Below are positions 24,241 to 36,647 of a stretch of 64,000 nt of DNA, piece by piece. Position 1 is the first letter of the stretch. Every line of letters starts with the position of its first letter. The translations under genes were made by a program, and so were the position numbers. Source of the stretch: Acanthosepion esculentum (taxonomy: Eukaryota > Mollusca > Cephalopoda > Sepiida > Sepiidae); contig OZ038482.1 in NCBI GenBank assembly GCA_964036315.1, forward strand, positions 8,427,520-8,491,519, given 5' to 3'. The notes under the pieces were generated by a model. The model had not been told where the DNA came from and did no database searches. It saw nothing but the letters and a program-made list of their open reading frames with translations.

Positions 24241-25276
24241 TTCTAAAGATGTGGGTTTAGCTGATGGCAAAGATATTTAATAGCAGAATGAACGGTGCTG
24301 GTGTATTGGAGATGGGTGCTACCTATAGTTAGGTCTCTGCATGTCACAACTACAATCGCAGCATTAAGAATATCTTAGAGTTACCAGTGTAGTTAATGTC
24401 ACACTGTTGAAAACCACTTCTGGATTCTTCCGTTTTTATACTTGTCATATTTGAATGTCAATGATAACTTGAGGGCTGTTTAGCCAAGTACATATCTAAC
24501 AGTCAGGACAATGAAGCATATTCTTTTCGCCCAATACCCCAACTTTAGCAATACTTAGGGAGTCTCTCATGTCCTATACAGGGCCAGCACGCGATTATTT
24601 CCTCCAGAGGATCTCTCATTTCTTCTCAAGGATTTCCTCTTGAGGACCCAATATCAAAGATGGCTTACTGTCCAGGGAGCTCTATGGTGGAGAATAGTTG
24701 TGGGACATTTGCTACAGCAAGCAGATGTCCCACCACACTTGATGATGCTCGAGGACCTCCAGCAAAGCGCCCCCATGGAACTCAATGAACCTTCCAGGAG
24801 TGGACCTCCTTCTTTCAGACGCTAAACTTTCATCATTTCACATCCCATGAAACGGGGATATTAATACGAAATATGTCACAAATTTCCTAACAAAACATTT
24901 GTTGACTTGTCTTCTTGTCATTGGTCAATGTCATCCTGTTTCATTGCCTCACTCTTTAGTTAAAGATAATAAAACCCACATCCTGCTTTCATGCTCAATG
25001 TTCTCAGAACTTTTGATTTTAGAAATTTGGATTTTTGTATGTTTATTTCCTTCACCCATATGAACCTCACTGCAATGTGTGTATATGCACATGCATATGT
25101 GCACTACCAAACACTGCATGTGTGTGCATCTGTCTCCAACAGACAAAAATGCATGCAATCTCTCTCTGATACATATGTGCATGGGCACACTCACACTCTA
25201 AAGGAGCCAGCTGCAAAATATTACGAAATGGAATACAGTATCACTATTAAGAAAATCTTTAAAATATAAAATAAAA
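24241..25276 (+). other. Likely 3' UTR of the zinc-finger gene
   Basis: This stretch follows the TAA directly. Possible poly(A) signals are the AATAAA-like run at about 24966-24972 and AAAATAAAA at about 25267-25275. It contains the coding-like block described separately. Confidence 0.45.
24582..24825 (+). pseudogene. Coding-like block after the stop, possible decayed or alternative last exon
   Basis: It is preceded by an acceptor-like CCTATACAG|G at 24581. One frame is open from there to TAA at 24823-24825 and ends 'EPSRSGPPSFRR'. A second frame reads 'ISSRGSLISSQGF' and 'DARGPPAKRPHGTQ'. Both have the Gly/Pro/Arg/Ser style of the N-terminal exons of the neighbouring gene. That suggests an exon whose frame was broken by indels, or an alternative terminal exon using one of these frames. 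Confidence 0.3.
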
Positions 25277-28200
25277 CTGCAGGAGGAAACTCAAATGGTA
25301 AAACTGATAAAAAGAATTTTTAAACTTTTCCTGAAATTAAAAACAAAAAACTTCAAAAAAACATTTTTTGTCCTTTGTACTGAATTTTGAACTTCAAAAA
25401 GAAACTGATTCTTTGCTTTTGTTGTCAGTCATCAAAGGCTGTCTACAAACTGCCAATTCACCTAAATGTTGAAAAAAAAACAATCTCTGATGCTTGTCAT
25501 TAACATATGCTAATAGAAACCCTTTTATTTTCATTTTGTCTTTTTATAATAGTTCTTTTTAGTCAGTAAACTAGTCAAAATCTGATGGCTTTCATTTTCT
25601 TATTCAGAATTTTTATTCATAGTAAATTTTAACAACTTGTTACAATTGAATTTAGACACTTGAATGATTGTAATGTTTTCATTTTTTTTTTTGCACATTC
25701 AATTACTGAAATATTCTACCAGTTTACATGTAAGCAAAAAACTGTTGTGAATTATTATTTTGAAAGCTCTCTAAAAGAGATGAATAATAATTAACATCAG
25801 GTTTTTTTTTTGTTTTGGAAAACCATTACCAATTTACTTGTTGTCCACAAAATGCCTCAGTAAGATTCTTTTAACCATGTTTGTCTGATGCTTCTTAGAG
25901 TTTTTAGCGTGAAATGTTTGCAAAAGGTTGTAACGATGAATGTCTCTTCTAGATTGATGACAAATCATTTTTGTTGTATGATTGGAACAAGTTAATTTAA
26001 ATGCTAACAGAATTTTGCAAAAACTGAATTTGATTACTGCTACAACAACCAACAAGGAATAACCATAAAGTTTGCCATACCTTCAAATGAATCACTGTTT
26101 AAATAGCAGGCACTGTCAAATAAGTATGTTTTAAAGAAGGATCCATCAAATGTCTGAAAGAGAATGCCACAGTGTCATATTGTTGTATTTCAATAATAAA
26201 CCAAAAAGAAAACTAACCATGCTCAGAAGTTGTATGTAAATCCTTGTCTGTCTGTGTTTATCTGTTTCTGTCTTTATGGAAATTCCATTTTGTTGAAAGC
26301 AATATCACAAAGGGTAGGTATGAAAAATCAGCAGCTGTGGTTGGAAGCAGGAAATCTCAATTCTGGATAAACATAATTGAAACTGATTCACTGGTAGGTA
26401 CTTGATTTCCATCCTTATCTGCTTGATGATAGTTAAATCATCCACACATGTAATGTGTCAGTGGCCTCTATAATATTGTGGTAATCAGATGTGTGGAATC
26501 CAACTGCCACCAACATTTGTTTGGCAAATGAAACCGTTCTTTTTGCTAGAAATGAATCTTTACAAAGATCTGTATGACAATTTTTTTTTTTTTAATGATT
26601 AAATTGAAAGCGTTTTCTAGTAAGTTTTTAATTATTTCTTGGATTCCTACCCATCTCATTCATTGCAGTCAAAGAGGTGGCTTTCTATTATATGTAGTGT
26701 TTGTTTTTCATTTTTGTTTATTTTTCCCCACTCTCCACTGTCCATCCCCTTAAGGGATTCTAATATCTACAACCATTAAAATGACTTGACAAAGGAAATA
26801 GTTAACAAAACAAACAGCTGTTGATGCATTTTGAATTTCACTGGATTTAACCTTTTCTTATGATGCAAAGTGTGTGTGTGCTGGAAATCTCAGTTTTATA
26901 CCAATAATCAATGTTGCTGGTACTATTCAAACTGCTTACTACCAAACAGAATTTCCTCAACAAGGTTCCAATGAACGCAACACTTAATAACTAGTCTTTT
27001 GTACTTGCCTACCTGTGCTAAACTGGAACAATCATGAAATATAGAAGTCTTATTTTTCTAAGTTTGTGACTAGGAAACTGGAAGGAATTATTCTTCCACT
27101 GATTCTGTGCAAAAAATTAAAGGAGCTATTTTTTTTTTTTTTATGTCAGATTTCCAAGGCATATTCATTTCCTACCCATTCTGGTGACCCTTTTGATATC
27201 AGTGTGTAACAGTTCACTGGCCCTGTTTGATGTTTTATTGTATAAAATTGCTGGAGAGATTATTGAATAATAATTAAAATTCTCAGAGTAGATTGAATGG
27301 TTGGGAGAAGTAAAAAGAAACAAAATTTAAACAATAAAATGAATGTAAGAAGAGTTCCAAAGAGAATTGTACCCAGAAATAACCAGTCAAGATTCAGTAA
27401 AATTGAGAAAAAACAATTTTCTCCCAACCTATTCACTTCCTTTCCATAAGATATGATTGTGTTGTCTGAATTTCTTGGTCCTGAGAACCCAAATTCCAGG
27501 TTTTTTCACATTAATACTATCCACCCAAAACACTTACATTATAGAAAAAGAGTGACCTAAATTCTTAAACAAATGAAGTCATGTGGTTTATGAAAAAATC
27601 TCGGATTGGTGTATCTAATTTTTGTATTTCCAATGTAAAATTTTAAGGTGGTGATGGTTGCGGTCATTTATATAAAAGTGAGTCATCTATTTACTCTGCA
27701 TGTGCAACACAGACTAGCCTGTCACAGTCATGGCACACTTGCATTTCTGTGGCCAAAATGAACACATGACGACAGAAGTAGTAAGAAGTGACAGGCAGTC
27801 TTCCTGCCACCAAATTATAGCAGTTACTGCTATATTTTTCGAATCACTATCCAGTGAAGTAGAAATTAATCTTTCAGTAGATAGTAGAGACATTGTATTC
27901 ACCAAATTTAATATTCATTAGATCTGTTAAGTGTTAGCAAGTGTTCATTTATCGAAGGAGTTCTTATTCCAATCTTGATTCCCAAAAAAATTTTTTACAA
28001 AAATGAAAGTTACCACACCTGCAGTTGAGAATAACTCATTTCTCATCTGCAGTACACAGTGTATATTTTGGTCTACCACTTGGAATTGCCGTCAACTTCA
28101 ATTTGCAAGATTTTGGGAAACTCAAATCAACTCTACTGAGAAGATACACTGTTCCCCAACGAAGAAAGGAAAAGAAAGCCAGATGAGCTGCAAGGTTGGT

Positions 28201-28383
28201 ATTACATAACATGGTTAGCATAGCTAGCAACTGAAGAAGCAGCTTGAGGGTTACAAGCGTAGACAATTTCTGTTTTTTGTATCCTAAGAAATGTAGATTT
28301 AAGTAAAAAAAAAAAAAATTGTGATTAATTTTTTTGCACATGGTTTATTGGAGGTAGACTTAATATAGCTTATAAAACCTCAA
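25277..28383. other. Intergenic, non-coding
   Basis: Only chance frames of 60-75 codons are present on either strand. No RNA gene or clear repeat is seen. Confidence 0.5.
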
Positions 28384-28384
28384 G

Positions 28385-28685
28385 GACACATGGCACAGTG
28401 GATAAAGGCGTTAGTTACATCCAGTGACAGGACCCAAAGGGTGAGTTCAATACCTGGTTACGGCGGTGCAGAACTTGGAGAGGTGAATTAACAGGAGATA
28501 ACTGACATCCATTAGACATGGTATGTGGAACTAGAAGTCTACCCCAGCGAGCAAAATTAAGGGTTCAGTTTGACATTCCAACTGCCTGAAGAAAGCCGAA
28601 ATGTGATAAATATGGCAACAAAGATGAGGACGATAGTCTGAACAATGTAAATAGTGTACATAATACCTCATCTCAGAAATAGAGA
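28385..28685 (+). mobile_element. tRNA-derived SINE, near full length
   Basis: The head has a perfect A-box TGGCACAGTGG at 28391-28401 and a B-box-like AGTTCAATACC at 28444-28454. The body carries 'GGGTTCAGTTTGACATTC' and 'GCCGAAATGTGATAAATATG', and the tail 'GAGGACGATAGTCTGAACAA'. It ends near 'CTCATCTCAGAAATAG', as does the minus-strand copy at 37958. A tRNA-headed SINE of about 300 bp is typical of cephalopods and other molluscs. Confidence 0.75.
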
Positions 28686-30890
28686 GATACTTAAAACATA
28701 TTTAGTATGCAAGAAAAGTTCATTGGAAATAATTGCTTGGATCCTAATCAAGTGGTCTGTACCAAAACTTGTCAGAAATGTGCAGGAAAACATTTCAATA
28801 TCATTTTTCAACACTCCTCTTGTTTGATTATATATGTCAATTTTGTTTTAGAATCTTAAAAAAAAATTGTTGAAAGCCAATAAGACAGAACCTGAGAAAA
28901 AGTCGTCTTTTCAAAAAAAAAAAAAAATAAATTAGCCATGTTTCTGAGTTACTTTTTCTCTTTTTGAAAATATAACTTCTGAAGGAGAAACATGTTCTGA
29001 GTAGTTAAGAGCAGAGATCAAACCAGAATTCAGGCAGTACCTGTGAATGCTTGAATGAAACTCTTAAAACTAAGTGATACTTCTAAAAAAGTTAGAGATT
29101 TGTCAAATATCAAATGAAATTTCCAAAATTACAAATCCTACTTTTGAAAGATTAAATAAGATTTCTGTTACATTTAATGATGCTCATGAAACATTGAATG
29201 ATACATTTGAACTGTAAAATGATAAGTTTTATCCATTCTCCAGTTATATCAAGAAATGTTCATATAAATAGCACTTCTATAATGTCAAAAAATACTCAAA
29301 ATTCTCATTTACCAAATACTGCGCCTTTTGAAACAACAGCAATGCAATGAGTTAGTTTCCGACATTCATCTCCATAATATAGAACCTGCTGCAAAATTAG
29401 GCTTCACTATCCAGAGAAATAGTTCACCAAATTCCTCTTTGCTGTTTACAAAATTAGTCTTTATTTTTGGAACCGTAAAATTAGATGATTCCCTCCTAAC
29501 AGTTGTCCGACTCATTCTTTCAACCCACATCTTTGAAGAAATTTTACCTAATGACAACATTCATAAATCTGCATCCTATAGATTTTCTAATAGAACCCAA
29601 AACAAACGCTTCTATGAGACAAAAGATGGTCTGCTTAAGATCCTTACATCTAGCATTAAATATGAAATGACAATAAGGAGTAATTAAATATAATTTATCT
29701 GGAAGATAACATTTTGTTAAATCACATCTTTCCAGCTGCTTAAGCTTAGCAATGATTATACTCTTCATATAGGTTAATGTTATGGACCATTAGAATTCTG
29801 GAGTAGTTTTGCAGATTATTAAAATTTTGATAGACAATTCAAAATATAAATTAATTGTTTATACATCTGCTCTACATAACGATCTCAGCATGATACGATT
29901 AGAAAATAATGACCTGTTAATGATGTGAAAAAATTTAAAATCTTGAACATTTTTATGTTTCCTTATGAACATGAGAGGCTGAATTAAACTAGGTTTGGTT
30001 TGACATAGTAAATTTCCCTCAAAGGAAAAATAGAAATATTCTAAAATCAAAATTGTAAAAATGTAAAATTAAAAATCCTTCTGTAACTAAGATTTATTGC
30101 ATCTTCTTTTAAGGGGAAAGTACAAACATTTATGTTAAAATATACACACACACACACACAACCCTCTGCCTTTTTGTATTATATAAAGTAAAGATATTTC
30201 CAACCAATAAAGTGTTTGGATGAGATGTTTTTATTTTTTTTGTTAAGTCTTATTTCTGAGCCTGATTGAAGTAACACTGTGGTTCAGAGCATTAAAAATA
30301 GATAAAGGAATGCACCGGATAAAAAAAAAATGATTGTGAAGATATGACTCCTTCACAAAATCATTTTCAACCAATCAGAATAGTGGAATTTGAAATAGTC
30401 ATTTTAAAAGTAGCTTAATGAGCAGCCTAAAGTATTAATTATTTGTTTTTAGTTAAATGGTATGTCTGAGTATAATACATTGCTTTTATTTTTTTGTGAG
30501 TGATTGTCATTCCTGGCCTACCCCCAGAGTTCTCTTTTATTACGGTCCTTTGTCAAGATTCCCAATCTCTCCAGTTTGTTTTTATCTTGACTGCATCGGC
30601 CGTTTATATTGACCCACCCTGAAATGTATTTTGTCCCTCTCTCACCTTTAGTGACGAAGCTTCTTGATTCTGCCTACCAGCAGAACACGGTAACTACTTT
30701 TACCATTCTGTGGAGTTGACAGGTTTTACTAGCATAATTTTATTTTAGTTTGAATGTTTTTATATTTTTATGTTCACCCTTTCTGTTTCATTTTATATAT
30801 TTTGTAAGAAAATCTAGGTTAAAAAAAAAAAATCACAGTTGTTTCATATCAAACTCAGAAAAATCCCATGGTATAAAAAGTATGTTCCCT
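28686..30890. other. Intergenic, non-coding
   Basis: A 119-codon plus frame (29328-29687) has no recognisable domain and an AT-rich composition, so I do not call it. A CA run lies at about 30144-30160. Confidence 0.45.
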
Positions 30891-30892
30891 GT

Positions 30893-31050
30893 GAATATGT
30901 GGTAAATGTTGGTTTGGGTGAATGAGTCCATTGTAAGAATGTGTCATGAATCAGATGAGATATGTTTGAGATAGGGATGACCAGCCTTTCCCCACTTCCC
31001 CTACAGCCTTGTGTCACAAATATGTATTTTCATGTTAAATAAAGACTAAG
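30893..31050 (+). mobile_element. Dispersed SINE-like repeat, 'CCTTGTGTCACAA' family
   Basis: It begins 'GAATATGTGGTAAATGTTGG', contains 'CATGAATCAGATGAGAT' and 'CCCCACTTCCCC', and ends 'GCCTTGTGTCACAAA' followed by AT-rich DNA with AATAAA. The same head, middle and end blocks recur at 54.5, 56.3, 58.9/59.7 and 61.4 kb. Confidence 0.65.
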
Positions 31051-33660
31051 ATGAATGTGTAGTATCTGTTCCAGCAACAGCCATCATCAGCTGCAGCTCC
31101 AGCTCACCATTGGCCTCTGCTCCAGCTCCACCCAGTCACCTTTGCTTGCAGCAATATGTGATAAACTGTCCTTTCCAGGACAACAATTTTCAACAGCTAC
31201 AAAACTGTCATTCTCAGGACAATACTCTTCAACACTCTTCTCATCATCTACATAGAAAACATCTCTGCCTGTTCATCTATTGCACTGTAACCTTATTTTT
31301 GTCAATGTGTTTCCTTTAATGAAAATAAACTTGGCAATATATTATTTTACTCAAGTCTCTGTTGTTGTCTTCTGTCATTCAGTATATGTTTGGGCCAATA
31401 TCCCACCTGCAACAAGTTATTGAATTATTACATATAACTAGCAGGCTTCACCCACTTGCTATTGCTTCACAAAGTAAGATATATTCACCGCTTGAATCTT
31501 TGAAACAAAAATTTTAAATGAACATTTCATTCATAAATTGGCTTGTAAAACTTACCTTAACTATAACAAATAAATGCCAATTTGTTGTACGGCCAAGTAA
31601 AATGAAAATTTCAAACACTTCTCTGCACGATGATTCTCCTAAACAGAACTATTTTTTATATGAAAATCAAAATAATCCTTAAATAAAAGAATAGTAATGA
31701 AGAACAATTAATGAAATAAACTTTTTAAAAATCAATATGCAAATTAGTTAAACCTGAAGAGTGATATTACCTAGAAGTAGATAGTATATAATACAGATAT
31801 TGAGTTTTTAGTGTGTAGAACTGGGACTTTTTAAACTCAGAATTCATGGGAGAATTGAGCTCCAATTTCACATTTATTCATATAGATTCCCTAATATAGG
31901 TTTTACTTAATTAGCTATTATGTTTCTCTAACTCCTCAAATGTTGAATGTATAACTAATTCTAATTTCTATTTTCCCATCTTTACAATATATTAATTTTA
32001 TCTTATAAATTGTCCCCTGTTCTGTCACCCATGAAATAAAATTAATTGTTTGTACGGAAAATAAGGATCTATATACATCAAATTGTCTTTAAGTGGCAGC
32101 AGAAGAATTATCGTTGAACTTTTAAAAGGTAAGCTTAAACACTAATTCAATACTTAAATGCAGTGATCAATTTTGAGTTCTATAGTTTGTTGACGTCTAT
32201 TGCATCTACTCCTTCCTAGCTATTGTGATGATTGCCAAACCAAGGGTCCTCCACAGGAACTAGCTTAAGCTAGATACAAAAGGAAAAATAAGAGTTACTC
32301 CCCTTGAACCATGAAAGCAACGATAATGGCTAGTATAATATATTAATATATATATTTTTAACCTCACATAATCTGGCAACCTTGAATCTGAGCTTAATGA
32401 AAATCGTTCCGTGGGCCTAACTTTTCTAGGGCTTTTGAATGAACTATGAATCATTGAAATCGGAGCAGGAGGAGTTACTTGGACGCGCACATGCACAAAC
32501 ACTACTTTAAGGTAAGTACTCAATCAAAGGCGATAATTCAGAATTATTTCCTTTTTGAACATCCATACAAAAAATAATCTAACAGTTGCTAATGAAAAAA
32601 AAAAAAATTCTTTTAAAAAATGGTTCACACTAAAAATGAAATTTTTAAACTTTACATTTTTCGATTATTTAAACGTTTAAAAAAAAACAAACCTTGTTGC
32701 AACAGGATGAATTTCAAAATCGCACAGAAAAATTATAATTTAAAAAAATAACTTAAAGTGTAGATTTTTTTTCTGTCCAGTCCGAAAGAAAATGTGTTTT
32801 TAAATTATGCAAGCACCAACTCCCAAAAAATTATTTTCTGAGTTTTATTGAATTATTTTTGTTCCCACGAATTTTCAGTATGGTCACACTTTTTTTTTTT
32901 TTGCTGAAATAACATTTTCAGAGGTTTGTCTTTTAACTGTAAAAATAAAAAAGTTTTGAAATTTTTTTTACACTTAAATTTAAAAAAGTACACATGAAAG
33001 TGGAGGTAGGTGGGTGGGTGTGAAATAGACGCTCCCCAAAATAATTCCACAAAGTTCTCTAATAAATTACCTATTGAGTAAAAACAATTTATTTAATACT
33101 GGAAATTCTATTTGAATCAGATAATTCCCTGAATTACACTTTAAAATGGGATAACGATGTTTTTGTTTTCATTTAAAAAAAAAACCGCATCCATTTTTTT
33201 GTTGGTAACAAAAAAAAAAAACAAGTAAAAAAAACCTTGAAAAGAAGCCGTGTTTTAAAGAGTGTCTGAGAAAAAATTCTGAAAAATAGTGTATTTTGGA
33301 AATTTTTACAGTTAAAATATCTGATAAAAAAACTGTTAGTCTATATTTTAAATAGTAATCTTTCAAGTAATAGAATCATAAGGGGCTGATTTTACTAAAA
33401 ATTTTATTTCGCTTCGGGCAAAAAATCATTGGAGATACATTGCCACGAATTTTTTAACAAAGAAAACGGAAGTGTTACGAGTTGTTTCCCTTGTTTACCT
33501 CAGCCTATTAATAAATAAAACTTAAACAGTTTGTATCTCTAAATATTAAACATTAATGCAGATAAATAAAATTCTGATATATGTAGAATACAGTGACAAT
33601 TTAGGATTGAATAAAGATTTTATCGATTCGCTAATACTAATTTAAAGGTATACATTTTTA
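31051..33660. other. Intergenic, non-coding
   Basis: No supported gene. At 31438-31470 'ACTAGCAGGCTTCACCC' faintly resembles the start of the repeat at 58953. A consensus-like splice donor (AAGGTAAGTACT) at about 32509-32520 has no partner that I can identify. Confidence 0.4.
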
Positions 33661-33671
33661 CTTCAGAGGAT

Positions 33672-33727
33672 ATGCAAATGAGATAGCCTTGATCTTTATA
33701 GGTCATAGCTGTCATGGCTATATATAC
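33672..33727 (+). promoter_or_regulatory. U6 gene promoter: octamer and TATA box
   Basis: A TATA box (CTATATATAC, 33718-33727) sits 22-31 bases before the U6 start, as in type 3 Pol III promoters. A proximal sequence element should lie at about 33690-33710, though I cannot confirm its sequence. A perfect octamer ATGCAAAT lies at 33672-33679, about 75 bases upstream. Confidence 0.7.
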
Positions 33728-33748
33728 AATTTAGGTCATTAAACTACT

Positions 33749-33765
33749 GTACTTGCTTCGGCAGT

Positions 33766-33805
<40 letters not shown>

Positions 33806-33855
33806 GGCCCCTGCGCAAGGATGACACGCAAATTCGTGAAGCGTTCCATATTTTT
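33749..33855 (+). ncRNA. U6: U6 spliceosomal snRNA
   Basis: U6 forms the catalytic core of the spliceosome with U2 and acts in the nucleus. The full 107-nt gene is present. The invariant ACAGAGA box lies in 'ATACAGAGAAGATTAGCATG', followed by AGC and the internal stem-loop region ('GATGACACGCAAATTCGTGA'). It ends in the 3' 'GCGTTCCATA' plus T-run. The 5' stem-loop reads GTACTTGC-TTCG-GCAGTAC; against the human sequence both sides of the stem have changed together, so pairing is kept. The intact sequence, an upstream TATA box and a terminator suggest a working gene rather than one of the common U6 pseudogenes. It is transcribed by RNA polymerase III. Confidence 0.95.
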
Positions 33856-33856
33856 T
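33851..33856 (+). terminator. Pol III T-run terminator of U6
   Basis: Six T directly follow CCATA, the normal 3' end of U6 genes. Confidence 0.85.
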
Positions 33857-35945
33857 AAAGACCTTTTGGACGAAATTTATTACACCAAAGCCAATTTTAA
33901 TTCACTGTTTAAAATAGCGTAAAAAAAATGAATGTTATTTCACAAAACTCCTTTTTTTCATTCAATCTTTTTTACTGAAAAAAAAGCGATTCAAGATTTG
34001 TTTTTTTTTTAGTTCCATGAATTGAATCTCTTTGGAATGTAGATAAACGATGTCTTTGACAGGATAATCATTTGTTAATTTTTTAACACTTTAAAGTTAA
34101 ATTTCTTAAGTAAGGAAACACGCGTACGTAGTCAATTCTTAAAGGAGATGAAAATAAATTAAAATAAAAACCTACAAGAAGCCATTAAACACATTATTAT
34201 TTCGCTTTGAAGTTTTCGACCCGAAAGAATGCGATTTAAAAGAATTTGTTAAATATCTCATCACGTGTAACGAAAATCAAAAGGAAAGTGATGGAGACTA
34301 CTCTGTAAAAAAAAACCTGCATTCTTCGTTTTTTTCAGCAATACCAAAAACTATCATCATCAGTATCTTGCTTCTGCTTGAAGAGAAAGAAATATCGGCA
34401 ACAGTTGCATTGTACTTTCAAATCCAACAGCCACAATTTTCTGATTATACATTTAAATTTCTTCACCATTAATAAAAAAAAAATTCTTCCTGTTCAAATA
34501 AAAATGCAGTAGAAACAAAAAACGTGTCTCTGGAGAGTGGAGACTGTCTTTTTTTGTGAGTTTGATTTGACAAATATCTCCATACGATAACAACACCAAA
34601 CGATCAGATTAATTGTCCTAAAGGCCAAAAAGTGCTTTACTTTTCACTGCAGAGTCGAGTTAGGTAAGAAGGCCATAAAATTTAAAGAAAATATTTTAGA
34701 AAAGTGATATTCGGCAGTTCTTGTTAGACAGAAACTAAGTTTGAAATGATCCACTTTTTAAATTAAATCTCCAACGAAAATTTCGTGAAGTGAGTTCTTA
34801 ACATTTTTTTCTTAGTTACACAACGAAGACTAGAGCCAAAGTATACATCTTCTTAAACAACAACACTTTTTTAATTAACAAAGGTTGAATTTAAAGTAAA
34901 CAGTTACGAAGTCAAAATGGGCAAAATCCGCAAAAATCACAATGGCCACTAAAAGTCTAAAAAAAGTGTAAATAAAAAAATCTATTAATTTAAAAATAAT
35001 CGTAACATCAAGACAATTTTATGGGAAATATTTACTTTTTTTCTTACTCGATTTAAAAATACACCAAACAATTGCCGAATTTTATTTTAAAATTAATTTT
35101 TATTTTATAACAAAAACATTGATGGTTCACCTCAGCCAGTACGACGTGTGAGGGGGGGGGGGTTGCATGACGGACAGCGACACAAATTCTGGTTTACAGC
35201 TCTATATAATAAATTGCTTCCGTTTTTAAGTATGGTACCCCGTAATAAAAATCAATAATTTATTTTTTGTAAATTAATTATTTTTCCTAATATTTTTTCT
35301 CAAGTAATAAATATTTTTTTAAAAATTATTATTATATAAAGAAATAATATTTTCATTGTGAAAAATTTAGGAAGCAATTATTGATAAAATAAACCCCAAA
35401 AATTGGATAGCTTACACTACAGAAATGAAATATTGGAGCAATCACAAAAAATGTTTCACATGGAGGACAATTGCAAAATATTTCAGTGGTTTATTGGCAG
35501 ATGTGAGAAATGCACTCTCTACTATAATAGTTTAGGTCAAAATAAATCCTTATTTAAGTAATCTATTTCTAGGTCATATTTTGAAATAGTGTAGTCCTCC
35601 TCCTCATCATCATCATCTAATGTAAAATAAAGCATTATATTATTATTAGGAAAATTTGCCATTATTTTAATTCCATATATGATATATATCCCTACCTTCA
35701 ATATTAATTCTGGTTAACTTCTGGTGAAAGTAATGCAGGAGATAGACATTTATTACAACTTGATAAAGGCATTTTATGACATTGCACAGATGATTCATAA
35801 CCTTTTCATGAAATAAATAACAAGACTAAAATTTCACTATTTCTAAAAGTAGATGGATAATAAAAATCACCAGGCAGACAAAGTTTGAACTAGCAATCAG
35901 AACAAGGATGCAAGAAAAGAAATAAACATATATATATATATATAT
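33857..35945. other. Intergenic, non-coding
   Basis: AT-rich with no supported gene. A run of 10 or more G lies at about 35152-35162, and a TA run at about 35929-35947 borders the next element. Confidence 0.5.
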
Positions 35946-36172
35946 ATTTAAAGGCATTTTTAAGTTTAACATTCTTTTTATAGATACAAGTATTTAAGTA
36001 AATGCTCTGTTTATAATAAACAGTATTAAATAACATTTACCGCCGTGAATGTCCGAGAAAATATTTGTCCTCCGACAGGATTCGAACCTGTATCCTATAC
36101 GGAACCGTCATATAGCCTGACGTGCCTTAACCGATTCGGCCACTGAGGATCGTTCGGTTGGCAAGGTCGAAT
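35946..36172 (-). mobile_element. tRNA-carrying inverted-repeat element, copy A (one arm)
   Basis: The arm from 35948 to about 36060 ('AACATTCTTTTTATAGATAC', a small hairpin CTGTTTATAATAAACAG, 'GAATGTCCGAGAAA') matches the left arm of copy B (36295-36405). It is followed by a minus-strand tRNA-like gene and that gene's conserved 5' flank (to 36172), also shared with copy B but inverted. The second arm is missing; 36173-36264 is unique DNA with a perfect CRE-type TGACGTCA at 36253-36260. Confidence 0.65.
36068..36149 (-). tRNA. tRNA-like gene, class II fold, nominal CUA anticodon; probably pseudo-tRNA
   Basis: Read on the minus strand, 82 nt fold as a tRNA. The acceptor is TCCTCAG/CGGAGGA (one mismatch). 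The D stem is GCC/GGC, the anticodon stem CGTCA/TGACG is perfect, a long variable arm follows, and the T arm is ACAGG-TTCGAAT-CCTGT. The B box GGTTCGAATCC is perfect and the A box TGGCCGAATCGG is close. The anticodon loop reads GGCTATA, giving CTA in the anticodon place (would read UAG) but with G instead of the universal U at position 33. A long variable arm is usual for Ser or Leu tRNAs. The element context and the odd loop argue against normal function, though the Pol III promoter looks intact. Confidence 0.55.
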
Positions 36173-36264
36173 TTACTGCTTATAAACTTCAATCTTCCAT
36201 GAATCTCTCACGTACATTCATATCTGCTCATGGCGTATCAAATGTAAACAAATGACGTCACACA

Positions 36265-36643
36265 TTATGAAATGGACAAAGTCCGACAATTATTTAAAGA
36301 CATTTTAATGTTTAACATTCTTTTTATAGATACAAATATTTAAGTAAATGCTCTGTTTATAATAAACAGTATTAAATAACATTTACCGGCCTGAATGTCC
36401 GAGAAATTTTCATAGAAAATATTCGACCTTGCCAACCGAACGATCCTCAGTGGCTGAATCTGTTAAGGCACGTCAGGCTATATGACGGTTCTGTATAGGA
36501 TACAGGTTTGAATCCTGTCAGAGGACGAATATTTTCTATAAAAATTTCTCGGACATTCAGGCATTTACTTAAATACTTGTATCTATAAAAAGAATGTTAA
36601 ACATAAAAATCTCTTTAAATAATTGTCGGACTTTGTCCATTTC

Positions 36644-36647
<4 letters not shown>
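36265..36647 (+). mobile_element. tRNA-carrying inverted-repeat (foldback) element, copy B
   Basis: Terminal inverted repeats of about 120 bp run from 36265 ('TTATGAAATGGACAAAGTCC') and end at 36647 as the reverse complement. The left arm carries an extra 39 or so bases with a small hairpin (CTGTTTATAATAAACAG) that the right arm lacks. Between the arms lie a conserved 5' flank ('GACCTTGCCAACCGAACGAT') and the tRNA-like gene. No open frame is present. It is a non-autonomous element of unknown class. Confidence 0.75.
36444..36525 (+). tRNA. tRNA-like gene, second copy (pseudo-tRNA)
   Basis: It has the same 82-nt class II fold as the copy at 36068-36149, in opposite orientation. The anticodon stem CGTCA/TGACG and loop GGCTATA are unchanged. 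It has drifted more: the T loop is TTTGAAT (B box broken), the D-loop region reads GAATCTG, and the acceptor keeps one mismatch. Confidence 0.5.

Noticed and set aside
29328..29687. 119-codon plus frame
   Set aside because: AT-rich, Ser/Asn/Lys/Ile-dominated, no motif. It overlaps another minus-strand frame of equal quality.
36068..36525. Working suppressor tRNA genes
   Set aside because: The anticodon loop lacks U33, the acceptor has a mismatch in both copies and both sit in a mobile element, so they are called tRNA-like, not functional.
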